64,000 nt of DNA, taken from positions 62,001-126,000 of the forward strand of contig CAYREY010000002.1 of the NCBI GenBank assembly GCA_964423405.1, in the 5' to 3' direction. This document shows, one piece after another, positions 8,566-16,840 of this stretch (positions within the stretch are counted from its first letter, which is position 1; the number at the start of each line of letters is the position of its first letter). Under the pieces are notes generated by a model that made no database searches, was not told the origin of the DNA, and worked only from the letters and a program-made list of their open reading frames with translations. This DNA comes from Bog-950 sp964423405 (GTDB lineage Bacteria > Bacteroidota > Bacteroidia > Chitinophagales > LD1). The translations under genes and the position numbers were made by a program.

Positions 8566-9273
8566 ATGAAAATAGGCCTAACATTTACCGAAAGCCGCTG
8601 GGAAAACTACCCGGTATGGATAAAGGGCAACGACCCCGAAATAGAGATTGTAGAGCTGCACTGGGAGAAACACGAACTGGAAGAAGTGTGGGACCTGGTA
8701 GAAGACTGCGATGCAATTGTGCTTACCGGCGGGGTAGATATACACCCGCGCTTTTATGAAAGCGAAAGGCTGGAGTTTCCTAATGGCGATGGAAAGTTTA
8801 ACGAAGAACGCGATGAGTTTGAAATGCATGTGTTTGAAACCGCACTAAACTTTAACCTGCCGGTGCTGGCTATTTGCCGCGGCCTTCAGTTAGTTAACGT
8901 GGCGCTGGGTGGCGACCTGGTGCAGGACCTTGAAGAAGCCGGCAAAAAGAACCACCGTCGCATGAATAACGTGGATGATGAGCATGATATTAGTATTACA
9001 GCAGGTTCGTTATTAAGTGAGGTAGTGGGTGGCACTGCCGGTACTATTAATGGCGCGCATCATCAGGCGGCAGGCAAAATAAGCGATGAGTTGATAGCAA
9101 CCGCTACCAGTGCCGATGGAGTAATAGAAGCACTGGAGTGGAAAGACAAAGCTGATGAACCCTGGCTGCTGGCTGTGCAATGGCACCCCGAGCGCATGAA
9201 CGACCGCGAAACCAATCCCACATCTAAAAACATACGGGAGGCCTTTTTGAGGGCAGCAAAAGCAGGTATCTAA
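8566..9273 (+). CDS. Class I glutamine amidotransferase-like (peptidase C26) hydrolase
   Basis: 235 residues. The triad is visible: nucleophile Cys104 in LAICRGLQ, and His207 and Glu209 in QWHPER. TGGVDIHP near 51 is also typical of the PuuD/gamma-glutamyl-GABA hydrolase family. These cytosolic enzymes hydrolyse gamma-glutamyl amides. An aldehyde dehydrogenase gene lies downstream, which fits polyamine or GABA breakdown (inference), but a GxxExxY gene flanked by inverted repeats is inserted between them. Its stop codon overlaps the left inverted repeat. Confidence 0.85.
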   Translation: MKIGLTFTESRWENYPVWIKGNDPEIEIVELHWEKHELEEVWDLVEDCDAIVLTGGVDIHPRFYESERLEFPNGDGKFNEERDEFEMHVFETALNFNLPVLAICRGLQLVNVALGGDLVQDLEEAGKKNHRRMNNVDDEHDISITAGSLLSEVVGGTAGTINGAHHQAAGKISDELIATATSADGVIEALEWKDKADEPWLLAVQWHPERMNDRETNPTSKNIREAFLRAAKAGI

Positions 9274-9299
9274 CCATTAAGAGCATTGAGTACATTAAG
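9271..9299 (+). repeat. Left inverted repeat flanking the GxxExxY gene
   Basis: 29 bp starting taaccattaag. It matches the reverse complement of 9750-9778 at 25 of 29 positions. It consists of about three tandem copies of a CATTAAG-like unit. Its first three bases are the stop codon of the upstream hydrolase. Confidence 0.75.
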
Positions 9300-9308
9300 A
9301 ATACAGAG

Positions 9309-9731
9309 ATGATAGGTGAATTGCCAACACAAAAGTACCTTAATGAACTATCATACAAGGTAGTGGGTTGCGCTATTGAAGTTAATAAGCACTACGGCCC
9401 GGGTCTTTTAGAATCTGTGTACGAGAAATGTTTGATGTATGAGCTTGGTAGAACAGGATTGAAGGCAGAGTCGCAGGTTGTTGTACCCATTCAGTACAAG
9501 AATACCAATCTTGGAGGGCATCTTGTTATTGATATACTGGTAGAAGATGAGCTGGTTGTAGAGTTGAAAGCTGTAGATGCTATTTTGCCAATTCATGAAG
9601 CACAGTTGCTTACCTATCTAAAGCTTACAAGCAATTACAAAGGGATGATAATTAATTTTAACAGCACGAAAGTGATTGATAGTACTAAGCATTTTGTTAC
9701 AGAATCTTTTGCTCAATTACCTAAAGAATAA
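9309..9731 (+). CDS. GxxExxY protein (PD-(D/E)XK nuclease-like)
   Basis: 140 residues. The name motif is visible as GLLESVY (Gly32, Glu35, Tyr38). A PD-(D/E)XK-like core follows: Asp75 in HLVIDILV, then Glu85 and Lys87 in VVELKAV, and a conserved HEAQ near 96. This family is PF13366 (PDDEXK_3); no biological role is established. The GC content and codon use are lower in G and C than in the flanking metabolic genes, and the gene lies between inverted repeats, so it was probably acquired. It could be a nuclease linked to mobility, a defence part or a domesticated enzyme; the sequence does not decide. Confidence 0.85.
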   Translation: MIGELPTQKYLNELSYKVVGCAIEVNKHYGPGLLESVYEKCLMYELGRTGLKAESQVVVPIQYKNTNLGGHLVIDILVEDELVVELKAVDAILPIHEAQLLTYLKLTSNYKGMIINFNSTKVIDSTKHFVTESFAQLPKE

Positions 9732-9749
9732 AACTATCTATAAACTAAG

Positions 9750-9778
9750 CTTAATGACCTTAATGTTCTTAATGGTTA
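9750..9778 (-). repeat. Right inverted repeat flanking the GxxExxY gene
   Basis: Reverse-complement partner of 9271-9299, 25 of 29 identical. It lies 18 bp after the GxxExxY stop codon and 26 bp before the aldehyde dehydrogenase start. Confidence 0.75.
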
Positions 9779-9804
9779 TTATTGCTTTTTAAACCAGCAT
9801 AATA

Positions 9805-11169
9805 ATGAAAGTAACCAACCCGGCAACCGGCGCAACGCTTGCCACCCTTAAAGAAGACAACAAAGCATCGTTAAAAAAGAAACTGGCCACGCTTAAAAAA
9901 GGCCAGGCAAAATGGAATGCAGTGCCGCTTAAAAAGCGTGTTGCTGTATTACAAAAGTTTTCGGCATTGCTTGAGCAGCATATAGAAGAAAGTGCCACCA
10001 TACTTACCAGCGAGGTAGGTAAACCACTACAACAAAGCCGCAACGAGGTAAACGGTGCGCGCAACCGTATTAAATGGCTTACCGATAATGCCGATAGATA
10101 CCTGAGCGATGAAGTAATGAGCCAGGATGGTAATATGCTGGAGAAGATAAGCTATGAGCCGCTGGGTGTGGTTTGCAATATATCGGCCTGGAACTACCCT
10201 TACCTGGTAGGCACCAACGTATTTGTGCCGGCACTACTGGCTGGTAATGCGGTGCTGTATAAGCCATCGGAGTTTAGTACCCTTACCGGTTTGCAGATAG
10301 AGAAACTGCTTAAAAAAGCAGGTGTACCCGATGATGCTTTTCAGGTGGGTGTAGGTGCCCGCGAAGTAGGTGCCGCTTTGTTAGAGATGGATTTTGATGG
10401 TTATTTCTTTACCGGTTCGTATGCTACCGGTAAGTACATATACGAGCAGGTGGCCGATAAAATGGTGCCGGTTGGCTTAGAGTTGGGCGGTAAAGACCCG
10501 CTGTACGTTGCCAGCGATGTAAAAGACATTAAAGGCATAGCTGCCGGTACTGCCGATGGCGCGTTTTATAACAACGGGCAAAGCTGCTGCAGTGTAGAGC
10601 GTATATACGTACACGAAAAGGTATACAACAAATACGTAGAGGAGTTTGTAAAAGAAGTAAACAGCTATAAAGTAGGTGCCCCTACTGAAGATGGCGTATA
10701 CATTGGCGCCCTTACCCGTGAGGCACAACTACAGATAGTAGATGCGCAGGTAAAAGATGCCGTAAAGAAAGGAGCAAAGGTGCTGGCCGGTGGTAAAAAA
10801 ATTGCCGGTAAAGGTAACTTCTACGCACCTACCGTGTTGGTTAACGTTAACCACAAAATGAAAGTAATGCGCGATGAAAGCTTTGGTCCGGTAATAGGCA
10901 TACAGAAAGTAAAAAGCGATGAAGAGGCATTACAGCTGATGAATGATACGGAGTATGGTTTAACAGCAGCAGTTTATTCAGCATCTAAACAACGTGCCGA
11001 AAAAATACTGGCACAAACCAACAGCGGCACCGGCTACTGGAACTGCTGCGACCGTGTAAGTGCAGCGTTACCATGGAGTGGACGCAAACACTCGGGCTTT
11101 GGCTCTACACTTTCGCACCAGGGTTTGCGTGCGTTTACCAAGCCTAAGGGGTATCATTTAAGAGGGTAA
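9805..11169 (+). CDS. NAD(P)-dependent aldehyde dehydrogenase
   Basis: 454 residues, full length for compact succinate-semialdehyde-type members. The catalytic Cys261 is in NNGQSCC and the general-base Glu in GLELGGKDP near 227. The NAD-binding stretch SAWNYPYL is near 128 and the ending is KHSGFGSTLSHQGLRAFTKPK. It oxidises an aldehyde to an acid in the cytosol. The hydrolase upstream hints at a gamma-glutamyl-aminobutyraldehyde or succinate-semialdehyde route, but substrate cannot be fixed from sequence. A terminator follows. Confidence 0.88.
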   Translation: MKVTNPATGATLATLKEDNKASLKKKLATLKKGQAKWNAVPLKKRVAVLQKFSALLEQHIEESATILTSEVGKPLQQSRNEVNGARNRIKWLTDNADRYLSDEVMSQDGNMLEKISYEPLGVVCNISAWNYPYLVGTNVFVPALLAGNAVLYKPSEFSTLTGLQIEKLLKKAGVPDDAFQVGVGAREVGAALLEMDFDGYFFTGSYATGKYIYEQVADKMVPVGLELGGKDPLYVASDVKDIKGIAAGTADGAFYNNGQSCCSVERIYVHEKVYNKYVEEFVKEVNSYKVGAPTEDGVYIGALTREAQLQIVDAQVKDAVKKGAKVLAGGKKIAGKGNFYAPTVLVNVNHKMKVMRDESFGPVIGIQKVKSDEEALQLMNDTEYGLTAAVYSASKQRAEKILAQTNSGTGYWNCCDRVSAALPWSGRKHSGFGSTLSHQGLRAFTKPKGYHLRG

Positions 11170-11190
11170 GTATCCGTTATAATAGTATAG

Positions 11191-11220
11191 AAAGCCGCAG
11201 ATAGCATCTGTGGCTTTTTT
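11191..11220 (+). terminator. Rho-independent terminator after the aldehyde dehydrogenase
   Basis: A 12-bp stem (aaagccgcagat with one G-U pair), loop agc, right arm ending at 11217 and running into a T-run. Confidence 0.8.
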
Positions 11221-11282
11221 ATTTGCTTAAACTCCCCAGGCAACCCTTTAGCTATTACTGTCGTTTTCAAAGTATCATTCAT

Positions 11283-11290
11283 TAATTTTG
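11283..11290 (+). promoter_or_regulatory. Bacteroidota -7 box for the T9SS propeller gene
   Basis: TAATTTTG fits TAnnTTTG. It contains the TTG at 11288 that could be taken as a start codon, so the ATG at 11306 is the better start. The -33 element is weak. Confidence 0.55.
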
Positions 11291-11305
11291 AAAAAACAGT
11301 ACCCT

Positions 11306-13156
11306 ATGCGCACCATAGTAGCTACACTTATTTTTTTAGTGTGTGCCGGCATTAGTAAGGCCGGTAATACCTACACACAACAACCCCTGTTACAAAAACT
11401 TGCTGTAGTAAATGCTGAGTGGCCTAAACAGCCAGAGGCAAAGCAGTTAACTACTATTACTACTATAACCGGCAATACATCCTTTAACCAGTGGATTGCC
11501 ACCCACCTGCAATTAGTTGAGCAAACATTGCGTAACCGCAATACTACCGCACTTACCACCACACAAAAGCAAAACCGCATACATTTACTTGATGAGTTAA
11601 ACGGCTACTGGAAGGCCGGTGTGTTTCCGGTAAACGATTACCTGCCCTATAAAAATCCGGTGTTTATTGACCGTAAAGGCACCCATTGTGCAGTGGGCTA
11701 CCTGATGATGCAAAGCGGCCATGATGATTTGGCAAAGCGTATAGACCTCAATGAGAAGTTTGCTTACGTGCACGAAATAAAAACAGCCGGTGTAGCAGAC
11801 TGGGCAGATGAACATGGCTTTACAGTAGATGAACTGGCCTGGATACAACCCGGCTATCCGCCTACTACCCCTACATTTGATTTAGATAGCGGCCTGAACG
11901 GCACGGTAAACACTATTGTACCCGACCCAACCGGACAAACTATTTATGCAGGTGGTAGTTTTTCGCATACCACCGGTGGCACGGCCTGCAATAACATAGC
12001 CGCATGGATCAGCGGTTTTGCTGGTTACGATTGGGTGCCGGTGGGCACCGGCCTGAACGGTACGGTACATACATTGGTACTACAAAACAATAAACTATAC
12101 GCCGGTGGCGAGTTTACTATGGCCGGCAATGTAGCAGCTAACCATGTAGCCGTGTACGATATTGCACAAGGCCAGTGGCAGGCAATAGGTAACCTGGATA
12201 GTACCGTATATGCGCTGGCTTTTTACAACGGTAGCCTGTATGCGGCCGGTAAGTTTAGCGGCTTTTTAGCTAAGTGGAACGGCAACCAGTGGAGCGATAT
12301 AACCGGTGGCTTTTTGTATGGCGAAGGGGCACGCACCTTAGAGGTATATGATAACAAACTGGTAGTAGGTGGCAACTTTGAGTTGGCCACCGGTGCTTTA
12401 CGTAAACATGTGGCTACCTGGGATGGTAATTACATGGGTGCTTTGGGTATGGGGACCATTACACCGGTAAACGACCTGGTAGTGCATGAGGGCAAACTAA
12501 TAGCCGCTTGTGATATAATACAAGGCACCGATACCTGTGCAGTTACAGCTTTTGAAAACGGCAACTGGGTGGTAAAATTAAAGGGCGCCAACAATGTTAT
12601 GGATTACTTTGCCGGCACTGCAATTAAATCGCTGTTATCGCATAATGGCCATTTGCTGGCCGCTGGCAATTTCGATTGCAGCAGCGGTATGATATACGGC
12701 AGCGATTTAATGGAGCTTGGCAACGCAACGCCCGGCTCGGTAGATACTACCCAATATGTAACCATACCACTTTTATATACCGATAGTGCTATTAACACTA
12801 TGGTTGTTTACAACAACAGCCTGTATTTTGGCGGTGGCTTTGTGTACAGCTCAAACAACGAGACAAACCATATTGCACAAATTAACGTAGCCTTTACCGG
12901 TATAGATGAAACACCGGTTACACCGGTACAGGTGCAGGTGTATCCCAACCCGGCAACCGGCAATGTTACCATCCAATCTAACGGAAACAATATTTTACAG
13001 GCAGAGCTACTGGATATAACAGGCCGTAAAGTGCTGAGCGAAAAGCTGAATACCGCAACTGCCCGTTTACAACTCAATAACCTTGAGCCGGGCGTTTACA
13101 CCCTGTTGGTACAAACACAAACCGGTTGGGGCAGCACCCGGCTTATAAAACAGTAA
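11306..13156 (+). CDS. T9SS type A exported protein with beta-propeller-like repeats
   Basis: 616 residues from ATG 11306; an upstream TTG at 11288 lies inside a promoter box. A signal peptide (MRTIVATLIFLVCAGISKAG) is followed by a helical region and then, from about 195, repeats of the type LYAGGEFT, LYAAGKFSG and LVVGGNFELA, which suggest a propeller. The C-terminus has VYPNPATGNVTIQ, ITGRKV and LEPGVYTLLVQT, the type A T9SS sorting domain. The protein is thus exported across the outer membrane and likely attached to the surface. Its function is unknown. A bidirectional terminator follows. Confidence 0.85.
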   Translation: MRTIVATLIFLVCAGISKAGNTYTQQPLLQKLAVVNAEWPKQPEAKQLTTITTITGNTSFNQWIATHLQLVEQTLRNRNTTALTTTQKQNRIHLLDELNGYWKAGVFPVNDYLPYKNPVFIDRKGTHCAVGYLMMQSGHDDLAKRIDLNEKFAYVHEIKTAGVADWADEHGFTVDELAWIQPGYPPTTPTFDLDSGLNGTVNTIVPDPTGQTIYAGGSFSHTTGGTACNNIAAWISGFAGYDWVPVGTGLNGTVHTLVLQNNKLYAGGEFTMAGNVAANHVAVYDIAQGQWQAIGNLDSTVYALAFYNGSLYAAGKFSGFLAKWNGNQWSDITGGFLYGEGARTLEVYDNKLVVGGNFELATGALRKHVATWDGNYMGALGMGTITPVNDLVVHEGKLIAACDIIQGTDTCAVTAFENGNWVVKLKGANNVMDYFAGTAIKSLLSHNGHLLAAGNFDCSSGMIYGSDLMELGNATPGSVDTTQYVTIPLLYTDSAINTMVVYNNSLYFGGGFVYSSNNETNHIAQINVAFTGIDETPVTPVQVQVYPNPATGNVTIQSNGNNILQAELLDITGRKVLSEKLNTATARLQLNNLEPGVYTLLVQTQTGWGSTRLIKQ

Positions 13157-13168
13157 CATACTTTACAC

Positions 13169-13205
13169 AAACTAAAAGGGCCGGTTTTACCGGCCCTTTT
13201 AGTTT
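13169..13205. terminator. Bidirectional terminator between convergent genes
   Basis: Perfect 17-bp stem (13169-13185 with 13189-13205), loop ttt, A-run on one side and T-run on the other. The stop codon of the minus-strand thioredoxin gene lies inside the right arm. Confidence 0.9.
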
Positions 13206-13696
13206 TCAGCTAATAGCTGCTGCATTTTTGTAATCATATCAGCGCTGCCCCAGTCTTCTTCGCCTACTTTTTTGTAAACATCTACATGCTTGCTGTTAAG
13301 CAGGTAGGTAGTGGGTATGGTTGCAATAGCAAGTTCGGGTAGTTTTTTTACCGAGTGCAGTACGGTTAATTCGGGATAGCGCATCCGCACGCGGTTAAGC
13401 AGTTCGTTATTTTCATCGCTTATAAGCACTACCCGTACGTTACTGCTGTGTAAAAGTTGCTGTGCTTGTACCAGCGAGGGTAACTCGTGCACACAGGGGC
13501 CGCACCAGGTAGCAAAAAAACTAACCAGTAGTGGCTGCCCGTTATACGTGCCCAGTGTTACAGCCTGGCCGTTGCTATCAAGTAATTGTAATGTATCGAA
13601 AGCTACAGCAGGCGCCACCCGGTACTTGTTGTACAAATAGCCACCAACCAGTAGTAGCACTAATAGTAGTACTGCTTTTATTGCTTTAGTATTCAT
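13199..13696 (-). CDS. TlpA-like thioredoxin-family protein
   Basis: 165 residues. An uncleaved or signal-anchor helix (residues 7-20) is followed by a periplasmic thioredoxin domain with the redox motif WCGPC (Cys65, Cys68) and a cis-Pro region TIPTTYLL near 140. TlpA/ResA-type proteins reduce disulfides in envelope proteins. The start codon overlaps the stop of the pyrophosphatase gene by one base (TAATG), so the two are translationally coupled, though their functions are not obviously linked. Confidence 0.87.
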   Translation of the reverse strand: MNTKAIKAVLLLVLLLVGGYLYNKYRVAPAVAFDTLQLLDSNGQAVTLGTYNGQPLLVSFFATWCGPCVHELPSLVQAQQLLHSSNVRVVLISDENNELLNRVRMRYPELTVLHSVKKLPELAIATIPTTYLLNSKHVDVYKKVGEEDWGSADMITKMQQLLAEN

Positions 13697-14313
13697 TAAG
13701 CAAACCGTGCTTTATAGTCAAGGGCGCTTTCTTTAATCACTTCCAGCGCTTCTTCGCGGCCATAAGTAGCCGCTATTTCTACCCGCTTTTTTTCTGCTGC
13801 ACCGGGTAGGTCTTTATAGGTAAGAAAATAATGTTTCAACCGGTTTACAATCTTCTCATCCAGCTGGCTTATATCGGTTATATGCCCATACACCGCATCG
13901 TCTTTCATTACGGCAATAATTTTATCGTCGGCTTCGTGCTTGTCTATCATTCTGAAACCGCCAATGGGTATAGCCTGTACCAGTATGCCACCATTGGGTA
14001 TGGTTTTTTCGGTTAGCACCAGCAGGTCCATAGGGTCCTGGTCGCCTATAATACCGGTCTGGCCGGTTTTAGCCATGCAATATTCGCCCACTTTAATATC
14101 GCACAGGGTTTGCGGTATAAAACCATACAGGGCCGGCACTATGTTAGAGTACAACTGGGGCCTGTCCACTTTCAGCCAGCCGCTGGCTTTATCAATTTCG
14201 TATTTAACGGTATCGGTAGGTACTATTTCTATAAAGGCAGTAAGCACATCCGGAAAGTTTTCGCCGTACGATATGCCATGCCAGGGGTGTGCTTTATACA
14301 AAGAGTGTTTCAC
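13696..14313 (-). CDS. ppa: Inorganic pyrophosphatase (family I)
   Basis: 205 residues. It contains the acidic metal-binding signature DQDPMD (Asp91, Asp93, Asp96; usually DGDPMD), a Tyr in ALYGFIPQT near 63 and the Lys/Arg region KVDRPQLY near 48-54. It hydrolyses pyrophosphate to phosphate in the cytosol and drives biosynthetic reactions. The family identity is clear; the Gln in place of Gly in the signature is a small departure. It is the first gene of a two-gene unit with the thioredoxin-like protein. Confidence 0.9.
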   Translation of the reverse strand: MKHSLYKAHPWHGISYGENFPDVLTAFIEIVPTDTVKYEIDKASGWLKVDRPQLYSNIVPALYGFIPQTLCDIKVGEYCMAKTGQTGIIGDQDPMDLLVLTEKTIPNGGILVQAIPIGGFRMIDKHEADDKIIAVMKDDAVYGHITDISQLDEKIVNRLKHYFLTYKDLPGAAEKKRVEIAATYGREEALEVIKESALDYKARFA

Positions 14314-14343
14314 TTACAAACAAATTATTTATTAACTAATACA

Positions 14344-15171
14344 TTACCAGCTACCGCTGCTGCCACCACCGCTAAACCCACCGCCTCCAAATCCGCCAAA
14401 GCCACCGCCGCCGCTGCTACCACCACCACCGAAACCACCGCCACTAAAGCCGCCAAAGCCACCACCGCCCCAGGTTCTTATACCACGGCCACCATAAGTA
14501 GTACCACCACCGCCGCCACCACCGCCACGGAAAATAATAGGCAGTATAAAAACAATAATAATGATGATGAGAAGGATAACCCAGGGCGGTATGCCCTCGC
14601 GGTGGCTGCGCGGGTTATTGTTTACATACATACCCGAAAGTCGGGCAATTATGTTATCGGTAGCGGCATCAAACCCGGCATAAAAGTTACCCTGCTTAAA
14701 GTTGGGCAACAACTCTTCATCAATTATACGCTTGGTAATAATAGCCCCCAGTTTTTCTTCTACCCCATAGCCGGTGCGTATAGTTACTTTACGCTCCTTT
14801 TTGGCCATTAGTATAATTACACCGTTGTGGTTTTGTTTGGTACCTATCCCCCATTTTTCGCCCAGTTCGGCTGCATAGCTGCCTACTTCGGCACCATCCA
14901 GGGTTTCTACAATTACAATGGCAATTTGTGTAGAGGTTGAATCATCGTACGCTACCAGTTTACGTTCCAGTGCATCGCGTTGGCTACCCGAAAGCACATT
15001 GGCAAAATCGTTTACCAACCGCGGCGGGTTGGGCTTTTCGGGAAAAGTTTGCGCCGATAAGTTGCCCAACGAAAAAACGCCAAGCAGCAGTACAAACAGA
15101 CTTTGCAGTTTGTATTTACTGTGGACTGTAGACTGCCGACTGTGAACTGATTTACCCTTCGCTGATATCAT
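14344..15171 (-). CDS. TPM (YgcG-like) domain membrane protein with glycine-rich tail
   Basis: 275 residues. The first 18 codons (to about VHSK) are encoded by an intergenic repeat, then a signal peptide follows (LQSLFVLLLGVFSLGNLSAQ). The TPM domain (about 45-190) starts NDFANVLSGSQRDALE and has IAIVIVETLDG. One membrane helix (WVILLIIIIIVFILPIIF) precedes a tail of more than 50 residues made almost only of Gly and Ser. TPM proteins are often linked to photosystem or envelope repair, or to polymer modules with LemA. It overlaps the preceding gene by 20 bp. No internal ATG gives a better start. Confidence 0.82.
   Translation of the reverse strand: MISAKGKSVHSRQSTVHSKYKLQSLFVLLLGVFSLGNLSAQTFPEKPNPPRLVNDFANVLSGSQRDALERKLVAYDDSTSTQIAIVIVETLDGAEVGSYAAELGEKWGIGTKQNHNGVIILMAKKERKVTIRTGYGVEEKLGAIITKRIIDEELLPNFKQGNFYAGFDAATDNIIARLSGMYVNNNPRSHREGIPPWVILLIIIIIVFILPIIFRGGGGGGGGTTYGGRGIRTWGGGGFGGFSGGGFGGGGSSGGGGFGGFGGGGFSGGGSSGSW
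15119..15150 (-). repeat. Gene-border repeat encoding VHSRQSTVHS
   Basis: The sequence alternates gtggactgtagactgccgac and tgtgaactg, a tandem ggact/gaact pattern. It lies across the 5' end of the TPM gene and is translated as a hydrophilic segment before the signal peptide. It looks like a dispersed short repeat, not ordinary coding sequence. Confidence 0.5.
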
Positions 15172-15592
15172 TGCTCAACTCGTTTTTATCATGCTCGCTA
15201 ATAGGAAAATACTGTTTCAGGTGGCTACCGGTTTCTTTTATGGCAAACAGTATCCCTTCCATAAACTCGCCCTTTTTAAAATGTTCACCCATTACCTGTT
15301 TGGTACCATCCCAATAGTTGGCAGGCACTACGGCATTAATGCCTTCATCGCCTATTATGGCAAATTTGTGGTCATCGTAGGCCAGGTATATAAGTGTGCC
15401 GTTACGGGCTGCCGTTTCGTTCATTTTTAGCTGAAAGAAAACCTCGGCAGCACGGTCCAGCACATTCTCTTTTTTGCATACCGGCTCTACATGCAGGCGT
15501 ATCTCACCCGATGTGGTAGCCTCAGCATCGGTTATAGCCTGCACTATGGTGCGGCGCTCTTCATCGGTAAAAAACTGCTTTTTAAAAAGCAT
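15152..15592 (-). CDS. Short TPM domain protein
   Basis: 146 residues without signal peptide or membrane helix. It starts MLFKKQFFTDEERRTIVQAI, continues with ATTSGEIRLHVE and LIYLAYDDHKFAIIGDEGIN, and so holds only the TPM domain. The family is known in Bacteroidota to sit beside LemA and a larger YgcG-type TPM protein, as here: the LemA gene is about 60 bp upstream and the larger TPM gene overlaps its end. The three genes form one probable operon. The biochemical role is unknown. Confidence 0.82.
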   Translation of the reverse strand: MLFKKQFFTDEERRTIVQAITDAEATTSGEIRLHVEPVCKKENVLDRAAEVFFQLKMNETAARNGTLIYLAYDDHKFAIIGDEGINAVVPANYWDGTKQVMGEHFKKGEFMEGILFAIKETGSHLKQYFPISEHDKNELSNDISEG

Positions 15593-15651
15593 GGCAGTAG
15601 GTATTGGTAAGGTGAAACAAAATACACAGGCGGCTATTGCTTATGCCACTA

Positions 15652-16230
15652 CTAAAACTTCACCTTAGGGGCGTTCTCTGTACCGGCATCGGCTTTAAAG
15701 TAGCCTTTAGGTGTAAAGCCAAACATTTTGGCAGTAATTACAGCCGGAAACGTTGACAGGTTAGCATTGTAGCTATTTACCAGGTCGTTGTATTTTTTGC
15801 GCTCAAAGGCAATTTTATCCTCGGTGCTGGCCAGTTCTACACGCAGTTCAGAGTATCCCTGCACGGCTTTCAGTTCCGGGTAAGCCTCCACAGTAGCCAA
15901 CAGGCGCGACAGGCTGCCGCTTAACTGGCTTTGTGCTGCCTGAAATTTCTCAATATCTTCCTGACTAAGGTTGTTGGCATCAATTTTTATGCTGGTAGCC
16001 GAAGCACGGGCCTCTACTACTTTCTCCAGCGTTTCGCCCTCGTATTTACCTGCTCCTTTCACGGTTTCTACCAGGTTGGGTATCAGGTCGGCACGGCGCT
16101 GGTAAGCGGCTTCTACATTTGCCCACTGGGCGGTTACGGCCTCGCGTTTTTCTACAAGCGAGTTATAACTACAGCTGGAAAGTGACGACGCCACAAAAAT
16201 TGCAACAATAAGCCTTAACACGTTTTTCAT
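15652..16230 (-). CDS. LemA family protein
   Basis: 192 residues. The N-terminus is a lipoprotein-like signal (LIVAIFVASSLSSCSYN). The body is the long antiparallel helical LemA domain: YNSLVEKREAVTAQWANVEAAYQRRADLIPNLVETVKG near 23-60, then YPELKAVQGYSEL near 118 and YNDLVNSYNANLSTFP near 145. The core sequence is very typical. LemA proteins are envelope proteins of unclear function that travel with TPM genes. It is first in the lemA-TPM-TPM unit. Confidence 0.92.
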   Translation of the reverse strand: MKNVLRLIVAIFVASSLSSCSYNSLVEKREAVTAQWANVEAAYQRRADLIPNLVETVKGAGKYEGETLEKVVEARASATSIKIDANNLSQEDIEKFQAAQSQLSGSLSRLLATVEAYPELKAVQGYSELRVELASTEDKIAFERKKYNDLVNSYNANLSTFPAVITAKMFGFTPKGYFKADAGTENAPKVKF

Positions 16231-16309
16231 TTTGGTTTAGTTTAATTTTGGTTTAAAGGTAAAAACTTTGTTTTAGTTGCCGGCAACATATATCACACCG
16301 GTAACTTTT

Positions 16310-16317
16310 TACATTTG
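16310..16317 (+). promoter_or_regulatory. Bacteroidota -7 box for the AhpD-like gene
   Basis: TACATTTG matches TAnnTTTG and lies 24 nt before the ATG at 16342. It overlaps the TTG at 16315 that might be mistaken for the start. Confidence 0.55.
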
Positions 16318-16341
16318 ACGAAACACAAACCACGAAATTGT

Positions 16342-16689
16342 ATGAGCAAACTGATAGAAGAGTTTAATGGCTACCGTAGCAAGATGAACGAAGTGATACT
16401 GGCTAAAGACAACCTGGTAATGAAGCGGTTCTGGAGCCTTGATAACCAGGCCTATGCCGATGGTGCCCTGCCCACCAAAACCAAAGAACTGATGGGCCTG
16501 GTAGCCAGTATGGTGCTGCGGTGCGATGATTGTATTAAGTACCATCTGGGCAAATGCCACGAATTGGGAACCACTACCGAAGAGATGTATGAAGTATTTG
16601 CCATAGCTAACCTGGTAGGTGGCTCAATAGTAATACCCCATACCCGCCGCGCTGCCGAGTACTGGGAAGAGTTGCTGGCCAGTGGCTAA
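16342..16689 (+). CDS. Carboxymuconolactone decarboxylase/AhpD-like protein
   Basis: 115 residues from ATG 16342; a TTG nine codons upstream lies within a -7 box and is not used. The active-site motif is CDDCIKYH, with two Cys and a His as in AhpD peroxidase partners. ALPTKTKELMGL precedes it. The protein is cytosolic and probably has thiol-peroxidase or related redox activity; the decarboxylase role named for the family is unlikely with this Cys pair. It stands alone between the divergent lemA operon and the adhesin operon. Confidence 0.85.
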   Translation: MSKLIEEFNGYRSKMNEVILAKDNLVMKRFWSLDNQAYADGALPTKTKELMGLVASMVLRCDDCIKYHLGKCHELGTTTEEMYEVFAIANLVGGSIVIPHTRRAAEYWEELLASG

Positions 16690-16762
16690 CAGGTGGTTGC
16701 AAATATTAATTTTTGATTAGTTATAGCAGTAGACACTGCGCCGGCGGGTGTTTATAGCGTTG

Positions 16763-16793
16763 TTTGTGCCTGCCCGTTTACAAAGTAAGTTTG
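16763..16793 (+). promoter_or_regulatory. Promoter of the adhesin-PorP-OmpA operon
   Basis: TTTG at 16763-16766 and TAAGTTTG at 16786-16793 are separated by exactly 19 nt, the classical Bacteroidota arrangement. The first ATG is at 16841. Confidence 0.75.
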
Positions 16794-16840
16794 CAGGGTA
16801 GAGAAATTAGAGGAAATTAGTGCCACCCAAGTATTTCATT

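Larger units (their letters stand above)
9271..9778 (+). mobile_element. Candidate small cassette: GxxExxY gene between inverted repeats
   Basis: A 508-bp unit carrying one nuclease-fold gene (9309-9731), bounded by 29-bp imperfect inverted repeats. The inside is more AT-rich than its neighbours. No transposase is encoded and no clear target-site duplication is seen, so mobility is an inference from structure alone. Confidence 0.45.

Noticed and set aside
9271..9778. GxxExxY unit as a true insertion sequence
   Set aside because: No transposase and no target duplication visible; kept only as a candidate cassette.
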